Positions 1 to 9,643 of a stretch of 64,000 nucleotides of DNA are shown in pieces; position 1 is the stretch's first letter, and every line of letters starts with the position of its first letter. The stretch comes from a virus, in the IMG/VR virus record IMGVR_UViG_3300027782_000044, positions 52,501 to 116,500 of that record; one strand, 5' to 3'. The notes under the pieces were generated by a model. It had not been told where the DNA came from. It searched no databases and saw only the letters and a list, made by a program, of their open reading frames with translations. The position numbers and the translations under genes are program-made.

Positions 1-861
1 ACTTGATGTTGTGGCTTCTGATGTTCCATTAGCATTTGTTGCTGTTACGCTAAAAGTATAAGCTGTTGCTGAGCTAAGACTTTGAATGGTTATTGGGGAA
101 GCTCCAGAACCAGTAAGAGCGCCAGATGTGGCAGTATAAGAGGTAATTGCAGAACCACCAGTAGCGCCGCCAGTTGCTGTAATGGTTACTGCACCATTAT
201 TATATGCTCGACCAATTCCTACGTCTGCTACTGTTACAGTTGGTGCTTGAGGAACTGTAGTTGCCGTAACTGAACTTGATGTTGTGGCTGCTGATATTCC
301 ATTAGCATTTGTTGCTGTTACGCTAAAAGTATAAGCTGTTGCTGATGCAAGGCCTCCAATAGTTAATGGAAGTAATCCCGAACCACTAAGAGCTCCAGAT
401 GTAACAGTGTAAGCGGTAATTGCAGAACCACCAGTGGCGCCACCTGTTGATGCTAAAGTTATTGCACCATCATTATATGCTCGTCCTGTTCCTACATTTG
501 TTGCTGTTATTGTTGGTGCTTGAGGAACTGTAGTAACGGTAATAGCTCCAGTTGCTGCTGAAACAATTGAGGTTCCTGCTGCATTTGATGCTGTCATGCT
601 AAATGTTGGAGTTGCTCCAGAAGCAATTCCTTCAACAGTAATTGGTGAAGAAGATCCTGTTCCTGTTTGGCCAGTACTTGCTGTTACTGTAAAAGATGTT
701 GCTGCAGGGGATGCTGCTGGTAAAGTAAAGGTTATTGTCACCGCTCCATTATTAAATGGTCGAGATGTTCCAACGTTTGAAGCTCCAGTAATTGTTGGTT
801 GGCTTGGCTCTAAGAAATTATCTTGAGCCGATGATTTTATACCTCTTCTTTTACTTGCCAT
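1..861 (-). CDS. Fibronectin-III-like repeat structural protein (3' end beyond left edge)
   Basis: The reverse strand is open from an ATG at 861 to the window edge (287 codons) and starts MASKRRGIKSSAQDNF. After a short N-terminus it consists of repeated Ig/FN3-like beta-sandwich modules of roughly 85-90 residues, each with a PQAPT-type linker, a GRAYNNGA motif and a TAYTFSVTATNANG strand. Such repeats are common in tail-tip, fibre and surface-exposed phage structural proteins. The last two complete modules are nearly identical at DNA level (around 1-300 and 300-540). It is the most distal gene of a minus-strand tail operon. The exact structural role is not recognisable. Confidence 0.8.
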   Translation of the reverse strand, partial: MASKRRGIKSSAQDNFLEPSQPTITGASNVGTSRPFNNGAVTITFTLPAASPAATSFTVTASTGQTGTGSSSPITVEGIASGATPTFSMTASNAAGTSIVSAATGAITVTTVPQAPTITATNVGTGRAYNDGAITLASTGGATGGSAITAYTVTSGALSGSGLLPLTIGGLASATAYTFSVTATNANGISAATTSSSVTATTVPQAPTVTVADVGIGRAYNNGAVTITATGGATGGSAITSYTATSGALTGSGASPITIQSLSSATAYTFSVTATNANGTSEATTSS

Positions 862-888
862 TCATTTAACCCCTATCCATTTATTTTA

Positions 889-3800
889 TTATGCGCTTAG
901 ATCTCCAGCAAGTAACCATGTGTCTGTTGCGACCTTAGTTAATGTTGCTGATGAGTATGTTGTTCTTAATTTTAAACCTGGTGTACGAAGAATTGTGACT
1001 CCTACTGCTTCAACAAAGTTTGCACCTGTTCCAGCTGATTGATAGAAATCAATTGATGTTCCAATTGGGAAAGCTAATGTTGCATTTGTTGGCACTGTCA
1101 CTGCAAATGTTCCTGAAATTGGAATTAACTGATCTCTTAATGTAAGACCATGAGTTGGACCTGAAACTCCACCTGTTCCTAGGTTATATGCTGCTCCAAT
1201 TGTTGTTCCAATTGTTGTAAGTGATGGTACGCCAGCTTTTGTTTGTGTTCCATCTGTAAATGCTACGCCTGCTGCTGCAACTGTTACTGTACCAGTAAAT
1301 GTTGGTGAAGCAAGTGGAGCTTTTAGGCCAATGCTATTTGTAATTGTTGTTGAGAATGATGCATCATTTCCAAGAGCAGTTGCCAACTCATTAAGAGTAT
1401 TAAGAGCTGCTGGTGCTGATGCTACAAGATCTGACACTGCTGTTCCTACAAATGCTGTAGTTGCAACTTGTGTAGTATTTGTTCCAGCTGTTGCTGTTGG
1501 GGCTGTTGGAACACCTGTAAGTGCTGGTGAGGAAAGCGGTGCTTTCAAATCAAGTGCGGATGTTAGCCCTGAAATTTTAGATTGTGCAATTGCGGCTGAG
1601 GCGCTTATGTCTCCATCTACAATTGTTAAATCTGCAATCTTTGCTGAAGTAACTGCAGAATCTGCAATTTTTGCAGTTGATACAGCTACGTCTGCAATAT
1701 CTGCTGTTGCAACTGCTCCGTCAGCAATCATTCCAGTAGTAATTGTTCCAGTAGGAAGAGTTACTGTACCAGTAAATGTTGGTGATGCTAGTGGGGCATA
1801 TGTTGAGGCTGCAGTTGCTGAAGATAACTTAGTATCAATCTGAGTTTGAATGGCTGATGTTACTCCATTTACATATCCAAGTTCTGTTGCATCAACTGTT
1901 GAAGAGATTGCTAACTTAGTCCAATCAATTGCTGCTGTGGCATTTATATCAGAGTTAACAATTGTGCCTGCAACAATTTTTGCAGAAGTAATTGAATCGT
2001 CTGCAATTTTAGCAGTAGTTATTGCTGCATCTGCAATTTTTGCAGTTGATACAGCTACGTCTGCAATATCTGCTGTTGCAACTGCTCCGTCAGCAATCAT
2101 TCCAGTAGTAATTGTTCCAGTAGGAAGAGTTACTGTACCAGTAAATGTTGGTGAGGCTAATGGTGCTTTAAGATCAAGCGCTGTCTGAGTAGCAGTTGAT
2201 ATTGGCTTAGCTGCGTCTGAAGTATCGTCAGCATTTGTTAATCCTACCATTGCTTTAGTAACACCAGATACTGTACCAGTAAATGTTGGTGATGCAATTG
2301 GTGCTTTGAGGTCAAGTGCTGTCTGAGTAGCAGTTGATATTGGCTTTCCCAAATCTGATGTATTATTAACATTTGATAAGCCAACATCTGACTTTACAAT
2401 TCCAGTTGGTGTAGTAATTGATGGAGATGTAAGTGTTTTGTTAGTTAATGTTTGTGTACCAGATAGCGTTGCTACTGTTGAATCAATATCAATTGTAATT
2501 GTATTTGCTACATCATCATATACTTTATCTAAACCATTTCCAGCAATTATTGCTGTATTAACAGCATCTTGAGCCAGCTCTGTTATAGCAGAAGAATCTG
2601 CTTTTAGGTCAAGCGCTGTCTGAGTAGCAGTTGATATTGGCTTAGCTGCGTCTGAAGTGTTATCTACAGATCCAAGACCAACCATTGCTTTAGTAACACC
2701 AGATACTGTACCAGTAAATGTTGGTGATGCAATTGGTGCTTTAGAGTCAATTTGAGTTTGAATAGCTGAAGTAACTCCATTTACATATCCAAGTTCTGTT
2801 GAATCAACTAAACCTATTGATGTTGTCGAAGGCAGTGTAACTGTACCAGTAAATGTTGGTGCTGCTAATGGTGCCTTAAGATCAAGCGCTGTCTGAGTAT
2901 CAGTTGATATTGGCTTAGCTGCGTCTGAAGTGTTATCTACAGATCCAAGACCAACGTCTGCTTTAACTAAGCCAGATGGAGAGGTAATTGTTTTATTTGT
3001 AAGAGTTTGAGTTTCAGTTGTTCCAACAACTACTCCTGGAAGGCTTTTGCCTAAAACAGTAGTTAATGTCAGGATATCAATATTATTTATTTTAACTGTT
3101 TTATCAGCAGGAAGATTAATGTTTTCTGAAAAATCCCATGCCGATTTTGCAACACTATATTTAATTGACTTATCTGTTGTTCCCTTTAATATAATTCCAC
3201 CAGTATCTGCTCCTGCATCAGTTGGACTTGATGTTTGTCCTAAAACAATATCCTTGTCTTGAACAGTAAGGGTTGTTGAGTTAATTGTTGATGTCGTTCC
3301 ATTTACTGTCAAGTTGCCAGAAAGTGTTAGATTAACTGCAGTTGCATCTCCAGTAATTGCTGGTGAATTTAGTGGAGCTTTTAAGTCTAAAGCTACAAGA
3401 GTAGCATTTGATACTGGCTTCAAGGCATCTGATGTATTATCTACATTTGAAAGTCCTACTGAAGATTTTGTAAGTGCTGATACTGCAGTTGATATTTTAG
3501 TGTCTGCTGCAGTTCCAGATGAGGCAATTGCTTCTGATTTAGCAGTAGCTACGTTTGCTGTAGTTGCTAGTAGTGAAGTATTTGCAATTCCGTGAATATT
3601 AGTAGTATCTAATTCGTGTGTTGAAAGTGCTGATGCTGCTGCGGCAATTGCTGCATCTTGAGCTGTATTAGCTTTTGCAGTTGCATCAGTTCCCGCTGCT
3701 GTAATGGCTTCTGATTTAGCAGTAGCTACATTTGTTGTAGTTGCAAGAGCGGCTGTATCTGCAATACCGTGTACGCCAGTTGTATCAGATTCGTGAGTTG

Positions 3801-4248
3801 CGATTGCAGCAGAAATAGCTGCTGTTGCTGATATTTCCCGCCAGTTACCATTTGTACTTGCAGGGGAAGAAGCAAGTACATATGTTGTGCCGTTGTCTGA
3901 CTGAATTGCAATATCTCCAGGTTCTGCTGTTAAAGCCAAACGTGCAGCTTGGTTAGCTGCTGAAGAAACTGTTACTTTAGCAAGTGGGGGTAGCTGTGCT
4001 GAAGGAATAAATCCTGATGAGTCTAATGAGGCAACTCCATTTGCAACACCTTTAGTGCTTAAAAGAATATAATCGTCTACCGTTTGTGAGAGAGCATAAC
4101 TTAATGAATTCCAAGGGGTGCTTCCATCTCCAAATTTAAATGTGTTGGTATCTGTTTCAATACCAATTTCTCCTGCTGCTAGTGTTGGGTTGGCGGCATC
4201 CCATTGATCTGCTTCGCCTCTTCTTAATTGTAATCTAACTGTTGCCAT
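889..4248 (-). CDS. Long tail-fibre protein with tropism-determinant-like N-terminus
   Basis: A protein of 1119 residues. The first 50 residues (RRGEADQWDAANPTLAAGE, then EIGIETDTNTFKFGDG) match the N-terminal domain shared by phage tropism determinants and fibres. The rest is a low-complexity fibre shaft built from repeated blocks such as APLASPTFTGTV, TQTALDLKAP and TSDAAKPIST, typical of trimeric tail fibres. The C-terminal 100 residues are not repetitive and may form the distal tip. Near-identical DNA repeats inside the gene make it prone to recombination. It is flanked by other fibre-like genes on the same strand, consistent with an adsorption apparatus operon. Confidence 0.85.
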   Translation of the reverse strand: MATVRLQLRRGEADQWDAANPTLAAGEIGIETDTNTFKFGDGSTPWNSLSYALSQTVDDYILLSTKGVANGVASLDSSGFIPSAQLPPLAKVTVSSAANQAARLALTAEPGDIAIQSDNGTTYVLASSPASTNGNWREISATAAISAAIATHESDTTGVHGIADTAALATTTNVATAKSEAITAAGTDATAKANTAQDAAIAAAASALSTHELDTTNIHGIANTSLLATTANVATAKSEAIASSGTAADTKISTAVSALTKSSVGLSNVDNTSDALKPVSNATLVALDLKAPLNSPAITGDATAVNLTLSGNLTVNGTTSTINSTTLTVQDKDIVLGQTSSPTDAGADTGGIILKGTTDKSIKYSVAKSAWDFSENINLPADKTVKINNIDILTLTTVLGKSLPGVVVGTTETQTLTNKTITSPSGLVKADVGLGSVDNTSDAAKPISTDTQTALDLKAPLAAPTFTGTVTLPSTTSIGLVDSTELGYVNGVTSAIQTQIDSKAPIASPTFTGTVSGVTKAMVGLGSVDNTSDAAKPISTATQTALDLKADSSAITELAQDAVNTAIIAGNGLDKVYDDVANTITIDIDSTVATLSGTQTLTNKTLTSPSITTPTGIVKSDVGLSNVNNTSDLGKPISTATQTALDLKAPIASPTFTGTVSGVTKAMVGLTNADDTSDAAKPISTATQTALDLKAPLASPTFTGTVTLPTGTITTGMIADGAVATADIADVAVSTAKIADAAITTAKIADDSITSAKIVAGTIVNSDINATAAIDWTKLAISSTVDATELGYVNGVTSAIQTQIDTKLSSATAASTYAPLASPTFTGTVTLPTGTITTGMIADGAVATADIADVAVSTAKIADSAVTSAKIADLTIVDGDISASAAIAQSKISGLTSALDLKAPLSSPALTGVPTAPTATAGTNTTQVATTAFVGTAVSDLVASAPAALNTLNELATALGNDASFSTTITNSIGLKAPLASPTFTGTVTVAAAGVAFTDGTQTKAGVPSLTTIGTTIGAAYNLGTGGVSGPTHGLTLRDQLIPISGTFAVTVPTNATLAFPIGTSIDFYQSAGTGANFVEAVGVTILRTPGLKLRTTYSSATLTKVATDTWLLAGDLSA
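1661..1790. repeat. First copy of a ~130 bp near-identical repeat in the fibre gene
   Basis: Almost the same sequence recurs 369 bases downstream at 2030-2159. It encodes an alternating ATADIADVAVSTAKIAD-type shaft block. Confidence 0.85.
2030..2159. repeat. Second copy of the ~130 bp fibre-gene repeat
   Basis: Nearly identical to 1661-1790. Shorter repeats of a TALDLKAPIASPTFTGTV block also occur around 2236-2350 and 2683-2745. Confidence 0.85.
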
Positions 4249-4301
4249 TTTGTTACCCCTTATATATTTTATTTATACTGCTTATTGTATCATTTATTGC
4301 T

Positions 4302-4667
4302 TTAAGATATGACTCCAGAGTCAAAAACCATAGAAACGTCGGCATCTGTAGAAGATGGAGACCCACCATCTACAAACTTGCTTGTTCCAGCAGGGTTTAC
4401 TCCATTTGCTTGAACTGTATAGATTGGTTGACCATTATAATCAATAGCTAAGCCAATATCCATAAAACTAACCTGTGAAGCTATGTCTGGAATCTCTGAA
4501 TTAAGTGCAATTGGAACCCAAGTTCCATTTATCTGAAGTTGCAACTTATTTGTTACTGTATCAAATCTAAGGGGTGTTTCGCCTAAAATGACATTAGACC
4601 CAAATGTGGCAGTGCCTGCTACATTGAGTCCGTTCTTTACTTTAAAATTCTTATTTTCTGTTGCCAT
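4302..4667 (-). CDS. Small tail-fibre-associated protein
   Basis: A protein of 121 residues beginning MATENKNFKVKNGLNVAGTA. This N-terminal signature (NKNFxVKNGLxVxG) is shared with the next gene (4737-6227), so the two probably attach to the same partner or descend from one fibre gene. The remainder is beta-rich with no catalytic motif. It sits inside the minus-strand fibre cluster. Confidence 0.7.
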   Translation of the reverse strand: MATENKNFKVKNGLNVAGTATFGSNVILGETPLRFDTVTNKLQLQINGTWVPIALNSEIPDIASQVSFMDIGLAIDYNGQPIYTVQANGVNPAGTSKFVDGGSPSSTDADVSMVFDSGVIS

Positions 4668-4736
4668 TTAAGTTCACATATCCCCTAAGTGTTTTGGTGG
4701 GGTTTTTAAAAGGAACCCCATAACCTTGTTATTTAA

Positions 4737-6227
4737 TTATTTAATAAGTGTTGCTACTACGGTTACTGTTGTATTTGCATAAACAGTATTTACTTCTATT
4801 CCAATGTTTCCCGCCACATATGAGGCAGTAATTGTTCCAAGGGAACCATTTGTGCCAGTCTCAGCAAAATCAGTAATTGCTATGTTATTTGATGAGTCTG
4901 TAGTTAGTAGAATTTCTGAAATTTGTGAATGTGTTGCTGTTGCAAACTTTACCCACAATTTAGCTGTTGGATAGTCTGACTTAGCCCATGACATTACAGA
5001 AGAGCCTGTTGCTATTGAAGCAAGAACTGCCTGGGCTGCCCGCTGTGAAACTAGGTCATTTACGTTTACTGCTGTAAACTTTGTAGTACCATTCTTTACT
5101 GCAGTAAGTGCTGATGCTGCTGTAGCCTCTGCTGCTGCCTGAGCTGCGTTAGCTTTTGTAGTAGCATCTGTTGCTGCTGCTGTAGTTGCTGCTGACTGAG
5201 CTGCATTAGCTTTTGTAGTAGCATCTGTTGCTGCTGCTGTAGTTGCTGCTGACTGAGCTGCATTAGCTTTTGTAGTAGCATCTGCTGCTGCTGTGGCTTC
5301 TGCTGCTGCTTGAGATGCATCTGCTTCTGCTTTTGCAAATGCTGTAGTTGCAATCTGAGTTGTGTCAGTGTTTGCTGCTGCAGTAGGTGCTGTTGGCACA
5401 CCAGTAAGTGCTGGTGAAGCAAGAGGGGCCTTTGTTCCCAAGGCTGTGGTAATAGTTGTTGTGTAATTGGCATCATCATTAATTGCTGCTGCTAATTCAT
5501 TTAATGTATTAAGAAGTGATGGTGCTCCGTCAACAAGGTTGTCTACTGCAGTTGAAATTGCTGTATTTCGGTTTGAAACTTCTGTTGAAATTGCAGAGGT
5601 TAATGCTGAGTTTGCTGCTGTTGCTGCTGCTGAAATTGCTGCTGCCTGGGCTGCGTTAGCTTTTGTAGTAGCATCTGCTGCTGCTGTGGCCTCTGCTGCT
5701 GCCTGGGCTGCGTTAGCCTTTGTAGTAGCATCTGTTGCTGCTGCAGTCTGTGCTGCTGAAGCTGCACCGTATGCATCATAAGTATTTGCAGTTACAGATA
5801 TTGCACCTGTTGCATCATTGTATGAAAGACCAGTACCTAAAGAATTACCTATAGCATCTTGAGCTCTTTCATCTGTGTAATATTTATTTGTTGATCCTTC
5901 TGAGATCTCGTCTGAACTATGTCCTGAAAGGCTTGATACTGTTCCAGCTTGACCGCTTACGTTACCAGTTACATCACCAGTTACGTTACCAGTAAGGTTA
6001 CCCGTAAATGTTGCAGTAATTGTTCCTGCAGCAAAATTTCCGTTGGCATCTCTTTTTACAACAGTATTAGCTGTATTGGCTGAGGTTGCTGTACCACCAA
6101 TAATACTAACAATGTAGTCTTGGTCCGCTTGTGCCTTTGTTAATACATCAAAACCATTAACGGTGGCTGAACCACCTTCAACGATAAGACCATTTTTAAC
6201 TCTAAAATTCTTATTTACTGTTGCCAT
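4737..6227 (-). CDS. Tail-fibre protein with alanine-rich coiled shaft
   Basis: A protein of 496 residues. The N-terminus MATVNKNFRVKNGLIVEGG matches the preceding small fibre protein. Residues around 150-380 are Ala-rich heptad-like blocks (DATTKANAAQ repeated), which suggest a trimeric coiled coil, and a beta-rich C-terminal domain follows. A central SPALTGVPTAPTA segment is also found in the 1119-residue fibre. Tandem 57-bp DNA repeats encode the shaft. Confidence 0.8.
   Translation of the reverse strand: MATVNKNFRVKNGLIVEGGSATVNGFDVLTKAQADQDYIVSIIGGTATSANTANTVVKRDANGNFAAGTITATFTGNLTGNVTGDVTGNVSGQAGTVSSLSGHSSDEISEGSTNKYYTDERAQDAIGNSLGTGLSYNDATGAISVTANTYDAYGAASAAQTAAATDATTKANAAQAAAEATAAADATTKANAAQAAAISAAATAANSALTSAISTEVSNRNTAISTAVDNLVDGAPSLLNTLNELAAAINDDANYTTTITTALGTKAPLASPALTGVPTAPTAAANTDTTQIATTAFAKAEADASQAAAEATAAADATTKANAAQSAATTAAATDATTKANAAQSAATTAAATDATTKANAAQAAAEATAASALTAVKNGTTKFTAVNVNDLVSQRAAQAVLASIATGSSVMSWAKSDYPTAKLWVKFATATHSQISEILLTTDSSNNIAITDFAETGTNGSLGTITASYVAGNIGIEVNTVYANTTVTVVATLIK
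5161..5274. repeat. Tandem 57-bp repeat in fibre shaft
   Basis: Two identical 57-bp units (5161-5217 and 5218-5274), flanked by degenerate copies. They encode the Ala-rich DATTKANAAQSAATTAA block. Confidence 0.85.
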
Positions 6228-6253
6228 TGATATGACTCCCTTTTACTGCTTTT

Positions 6254-6805
6254 TTATGCTTTTAGTGCTGTTCTAAAATATCTTACTCTTATTGAGCCTG
6301 ATATCGGCGCAACACATAGACTTATTATACCGCTATTTTCTTCAAAAGTTATATTACCCAAAACATCATTTGTATTTGAAATAACATTAGATTCGGACAT
6401 GTAGACATTCGTTCCATCATTTAGAATCAGTACTGTTGAGCTTGTAGTTGAGTTTCCAGCCTGCTTATCAATCTGAATTTTATACTCAACTGTTTTGTAA
6501 ACATTTTTAGAAAACGAATCAATAGTTGTTTTGTTCTCTATACCGTTTATAGTTAAATCATTATTGCCATCTAGTCCTAAAATCTCTGAAGCATTTTCAG
6601 AATCTAGAATAGCAAGATTTTGTTCAAGTTGTGTAACTTTATAGTCTATTGAGTTTGTATCAGTTGACCCATTTACGCCAAGCTTGTTTTCAATTGCTTC
6701 AATTGCATCATTTACATTGCCATGCAGCGTTGCGTGGCCCTCCATTGATTCACTTGATGCGGGATTTGTAAGGTTATCTTTTGATGTAGGATAATTAGTC
6801 GCCAA
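6254..6805 (-). CDS. Putative tail/baseplate structural protein
   Basis: A protein of 183 residues. The N-terminal part contains TLHGNVNDAIEAIENKLG followed by a short coiled-coil segment, a pattern seen in phage baseplate and fibre-connector proteins. The C-terminal part is beta-rich and ends SGSIRVRYFRTALKA. It overlaps the upstream gene by 11 bases, implying translational coupling. No enzymatic motif is visible. Confidence 0.65.
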   Translation of the reverse strand: MATNYPTSKDNLTNPASSESMEGHATLHGNVNDAIEAIENKLGVNGSTDTNSIDYKVTQLEQNLAILDSENASEILGLDGNNDLTINGIENKTTIDSFSKNVYKTVEYKIQIDKQAGNSTTSSTVLILNDGTNVYMSESNVISNTNDVLGNITFEENSGIISLCVAPISGSIRVRYFRTALKA

Positions 6806-7169
6806 TTTGGCCTCCGTCCAACAATGTTAACTGCGTGTAACTTGCATTTACATACGATGATGTTGGAGTACCACCGTCTATGCCTATTATAGCAGGACTT
6901 GTTTCTACAACTCCTGCGTTATTGTTAATATCAGAAAAATCAATTGTTTGTTGTAAATTAACTGTATGTACATTTCCATCATAAGAGTGAGTGTGCATAT
7001 AAAATGGAGCGGGATCAGTAGAACCAGGAGTTAAGTCAACCCAAATTGCACCATTGTATATCTTAATGTTTTTACTTGTAACATTAAAGTATACATCTCC
7101 AGATGAGCCAACAAGTGGATCTTCTGCAAGTGTAAGGAGATTGAGTAATGACTTAAACTTTTTGGCCAT
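6795..7169 (-). CDS. Putative fibre-associated structural protein
   Basis: A protein of 124 residues starting MAKKFKSLLNLLTLAEDP. It has a GDVYFNVTSKNIKIYNGAIW segment, the short beta-hairpin repeat found in many tail-fibre N-termini (compare GQIYYDTSNQTMYYYNG in the next gene). It lies between two other fibre genes and probably belongs to the same assembly. Confidence 0.65.
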   Translation of the reverse strand: MAKKFKSLLNLLTLAEDPLVGSSGDVYFNVTSKNIKIYNGAIWVDLTPGSTDPAPFYMHTHSYDGNVHTVNLQQTIDFSDINNNAGVVETSPAIIGIDGGTPTSSYVNASYTQLTLLDGGQIGD

Positions 7170-7178
7170 TTTAAATCC

Positions 7179-8474
7179 TTATCCTATTACAACTACTCTA
7201 TATTCTCCAGCTGTTGGGGCAACTGCAAATCTAATAGTTACTACTGAATCTGATGTGTGCTCAACATCTGTTTCTATCTGTGCAAATGGAGAAGCAACTT
7301 CATAAATAGCAGTTACTACGTCTTTTGTTCCTAAATTATGAGTTATTGTATAAGATGTTGCGGATGTGCCAAGAGTAGTTTTATATTTTCTTGTTATTTC
7401 GTGGTAATTTGTGCCATCATTTGTTAATGTCCACTGATCTGATGTTTCATTCCACAAAATTTCTGTATCTGGAGATGTTCCTCGTTCAACACGAATTCCA
7501 GCATCAACTGTTGGAGCTCCAGCAAAATCTGTATTAAGATTAATCTTATTATCAACAATATTTACTTGAGTAGTGTTTACTGAGTTAATTGTTCCAGTTA
7601 CATTTAAGTTACCACCAACTGTTAAGTTATTAGCAATTGTTACGTCATCTGGGAGTCCAATTGTTACAGCTGCTGATTCTCCGCTATTTGGAGAAACGGT
7701 AACTTCATTGGCTGTGCCAACAATTGTGGCTACATAGTCTCCAGTTGTATCTGTTCCAAGAGCGACTGAGTTTGGCTGAATTGTGGTTGATATTGTTACA
7801 TCACCCAAATTGGTCATTGTTGCAGAACCAGTCACATCTCCTGAGAGTGTAATTACTGGATCTTTATTAAGCGATACCGCTCCTGCTGTTACTGTAAAAT
7901 CTGTTGAGCTAAATGAAGCAACACCCTTATTTGTATATGTTGCATCTTCTGCAGATACAGTAATAGTGTTATTTGTTACTGCTACATCTATTCCTTCCCC
8001 GCCAGCTACTGTAAGAGTATCTGTAAGAAGGTCTACGGTGTCGGTTCCAGTATCTCCAGCAACCGAAAGATTGGTTGCTACGTTTACTGTTCCTGCTGCA
8101 GTCAAACGACCTTGAGCGTCAACTGTAAATGTCGGAATTGCTGTGGTTGATCCATATGATCCAGCAGTTACAGCTGTATCATTAAGTTTTAATGTTGTTG
8201 TGCCTGCGGCATCATCATATGTTGCTGTTAATGCTGTACCAGCAAGTACGGATGCACCAATAACGTCTTGAATGACCTCTGTAGATCCAGACATTGCCAT
8301 CCATGGACCATTAGGTGAGGATAGTCCATTGTAGTAGTACATCGTTTGATTTGATGTATCATAATAAATTTGACCAGATACTGGATTTGATGGTGCTGCG
8401 CCTAAGTTTTGGATTCTAGCATTGAGCAACTCATTCTTGTTGAGATCAACGCTAACTAAAAATTTTCTTGCCAT
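7179..8474 (-). CDS. Tail-fibre protein
   Basis: A protein of 431 residues. The N-terminus MARKFLVSVDLNKNELLNAR and the GQIYYDTSNQTMYYYNG hairpin are fibre-type. The middle is beta-repeat rich (VDAQGRLTAAGTVN, LSGDVTGSATMTNLG). The last 70 residues (SYTITHNLGTKDVVTAIYE onwards) form a compact beta domain also present at the end of the neighbouring 146-residue protein. It is probably one of several receptor-facing or shaft fibres. Confidence 0.75.
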   Translation of the reverse strand: MARKFLVSVDLNKNELLNARIQNLGAAPSNPVSGQIYYDTSNQTMYYYNGLSSPNGPWMAMSGSTEVIQDVIGASVLAGTALTATYDDAAGTTTLKLNDTAVTAGSYGSTTAIPTFTVDAQGRLTAAGTVNVATNLSVAGDTGTDTVDLLTDTLTVAGGEGIDVAVTNNTITVSAEDATYTNKGVASFSSTDFTVTAGAVSLNKDPVITLSGDVTGSATMTNLGDVTISTTIQPNSVALGTDTTGDYVATIVGTANEVTVSPNSGESAAVTIGLPDDVTIANNLTVGGNLNVTGTINSVNTTQVNIVDNKINLNTDFAGAPTVDAGIRVERGTSPDTEILWNETSDQWTLTNDGTNYHEITRKYKTTLGTSATSYTITHNLGTKDVVTAIYEVASPFAQIETDVEHTSDSVVTIRFAVAPTAGEYRVVVIG

Positions 8475-8485
8475 TTGCTATCTCC

Positions 8486-8926
8486 TTATGACAGGTATGC
8501 TGTCCCTGAAAATGGTTGAGCCATTGTCAGTGTTATTTGGTTAGTACTATTGTAATCTATTCCAGTTTCTAAAATATCTCCAGCACTAGATTTTACGGTA
8601 ACATTTGGTTGATACCCTAATCCATGGCTAATAGCAACAGAATATACTCCTAGAGTTGGCCCAGTAACCTGAGTAAGCTCCCATGAATAAGCTAATGTGT
8701 TATTTGTTAAAAATATTTTATTTGAACCAGACCATGTTAGATCTGAAACTTTTGGACCGTGAAATGCTGAAGAAACTGTATCGTAATAAAAATCTCCAGA
8801 AAGTCCTAAATTTGGTGAAGGATTTCCAGAGCCATTAAGAATGGTTCTTCCTCTAGGGCCTTGTGGACCTGGAGAGGATACGACAACTTTATTTATTTGC
8901 TCTCTAACAACTACGGAATCAACCAT
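8486..8926 (-). CDS. Short fibre-like protein with collagen-like start
   Basis: A protein of 146 residues. Near the N-terminus there is a short collagen-like GPQGPRGR stretch, followed by a GDFYYDTVSSAFHGPK hairpin. The C-terminal domain (YSVAISHGLGYQPNVTVKSS) resembles the end of the 431-residue fibre. Its start overlaps the stop of the upstream gene at 8926. Confidence 0.7.
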   Translation of the reverse strand: MVDSVVVREQINKVVVSSPGPQGPRGRTILNGSGNPSPNLGLSGDFYYDTVSSAFHGPKVSDLTWSGSNKIFLTNNTLAYSWELTQVTGPTLGVYSVAISHGLGYQPNVTVKSSAGDILETGIDYNSTNQITLTMAQPFSGTAYLS

Positions 8927-9273
8927 TATATAGTTACCGATCTATTTAGGGTGAGAAACCCTTCAAGGAGCTTGATCTTATTCGCATTAGAATCTACAAC
9001 CATAATGTCATATACTGATTTTGGATAAAAGAGTTTATTTGTTTGAGTTGGTGTAAGTGTTACAGTTACTTTTCCAAGTGTGCCGTTTATTACTATTCCG
9101 CCGCTTGGAGATGTTAAAGTTACTGCTAACTTTGTTCCACCTTTTACATCACGCACCTGCATTTTTGCAGATGCGCCAGTAAGATCAATCGCATTACCAT
9201 TATCGTCTTTATATTCTACTACAAAGCTAAATGTTGCATTCTGATCTACTTCAAAATTCTTTTGTCCTGCCAT
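8926..9273 (-). CDS. Baseplate/fibre N-terminal-domain-like protein
   Basis: A protein of 115 residues predicted to be all-beta. It contains FSFVVEYKDDNGNAIDLTGA, then a KMQVRDVKGG segment and LTPTQTNKLFYPKSVYDIMV. This pattern is found in small immunoglobulin-like baseplate upper-protein domains of phages. It stands at the head of the fibre gene run, after an intergenic stem-loop. Confidence 0.65.
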   Translation of the reverse strand: MAGQKNFEVDQNATFSFVVEYKDDNGNAIDLTGASAKMQVRDVKGGTKLAVTLTSPSGGIVINGTLGKVTVTLTPTQTNKLFYPKSVYDIMVVDSNANKIKLLEGFLTLNRSVTI

Positions 9274-9295
9274 TTGCCATAGTCTCCTAAATAGG

Positions 9296-9329
9296 AATAC
9301 TCCTGTACTAATTTTAGCACAGGAGTATT
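9296..9329. other. Intergenic 11-bp stem-loop
   Basis: AATACTCCTGT (9296-9306) is the exact inverted complement of 9319-9329, with a 12-base loop. It lies between the membrane-protein gene and the fibre genes. There is no clear U-tract on either strand, so it may be a processing or weak termination site. Confidence 0.5.
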
Positions 9330-9346
9330 TCTAATCGACTATATTT

Positions 9347-9580
9347 TTACTTTTTTGTAAAACCGAACGATGCTTCGTTTGGGTTGAGTGCTTTTAAAAT
9401 TACGGGTGCTGTGGCAGCAAAACCGCCCATTAGTAGGTCTCTTGGACTAGTGTTGCCAGTCATGTATAGAGCAATTGCGGCTCCCAAGAAATGACGTCCG
9501 TAACTTGCCAGTGCTGCTAGAATTTTCTCTTGCATTGTAACCTTTCCATCTCCATTAAGATCTTCTTTAGCTTTTGCCAT
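9347..9580 (-). CDS. Small membrane protein with EF-hand-like loop, possible holin
   Basis: A protein of 77 residues. Residues 7-16 (DLNGDGKVTM) form a calcium-binding EF-hand/dockerin-type loop. They are followed by one or two hydrophobic segments (around HFLGAAIALYMTG and LLMGGFAATAPVIL) and a lysine-containing tail. Small proteins of this shape are often annotated as holins in actinophages, but the nearest endolysin here is about 37 kb away, so this is tentative. A strong ribosome site (AAGGAGGATC) precedes the ATG. Confidence 0.6.
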   Translation of the reverse strand: MAKAKEDLNGDGKVTMQEKILAALASYGRHFLGAAIALYMTGNTSPRDLLMGGFAATAPVILKALNPNEASFGFTKK

Positions 9581-9643
9581 TTTTGATCCTCCTTATTTCT
9601 AGGCGGGAAGCCTAGGAATTTTGAGCCTTAGCCCAATTCTATA

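Noticed and set aside
5096-5479. 127-residue Gln/Leu-rich minus-strand frame
   Set aside because: Alternate-frame reading of the Ala-rich repeat of the fibre gene.
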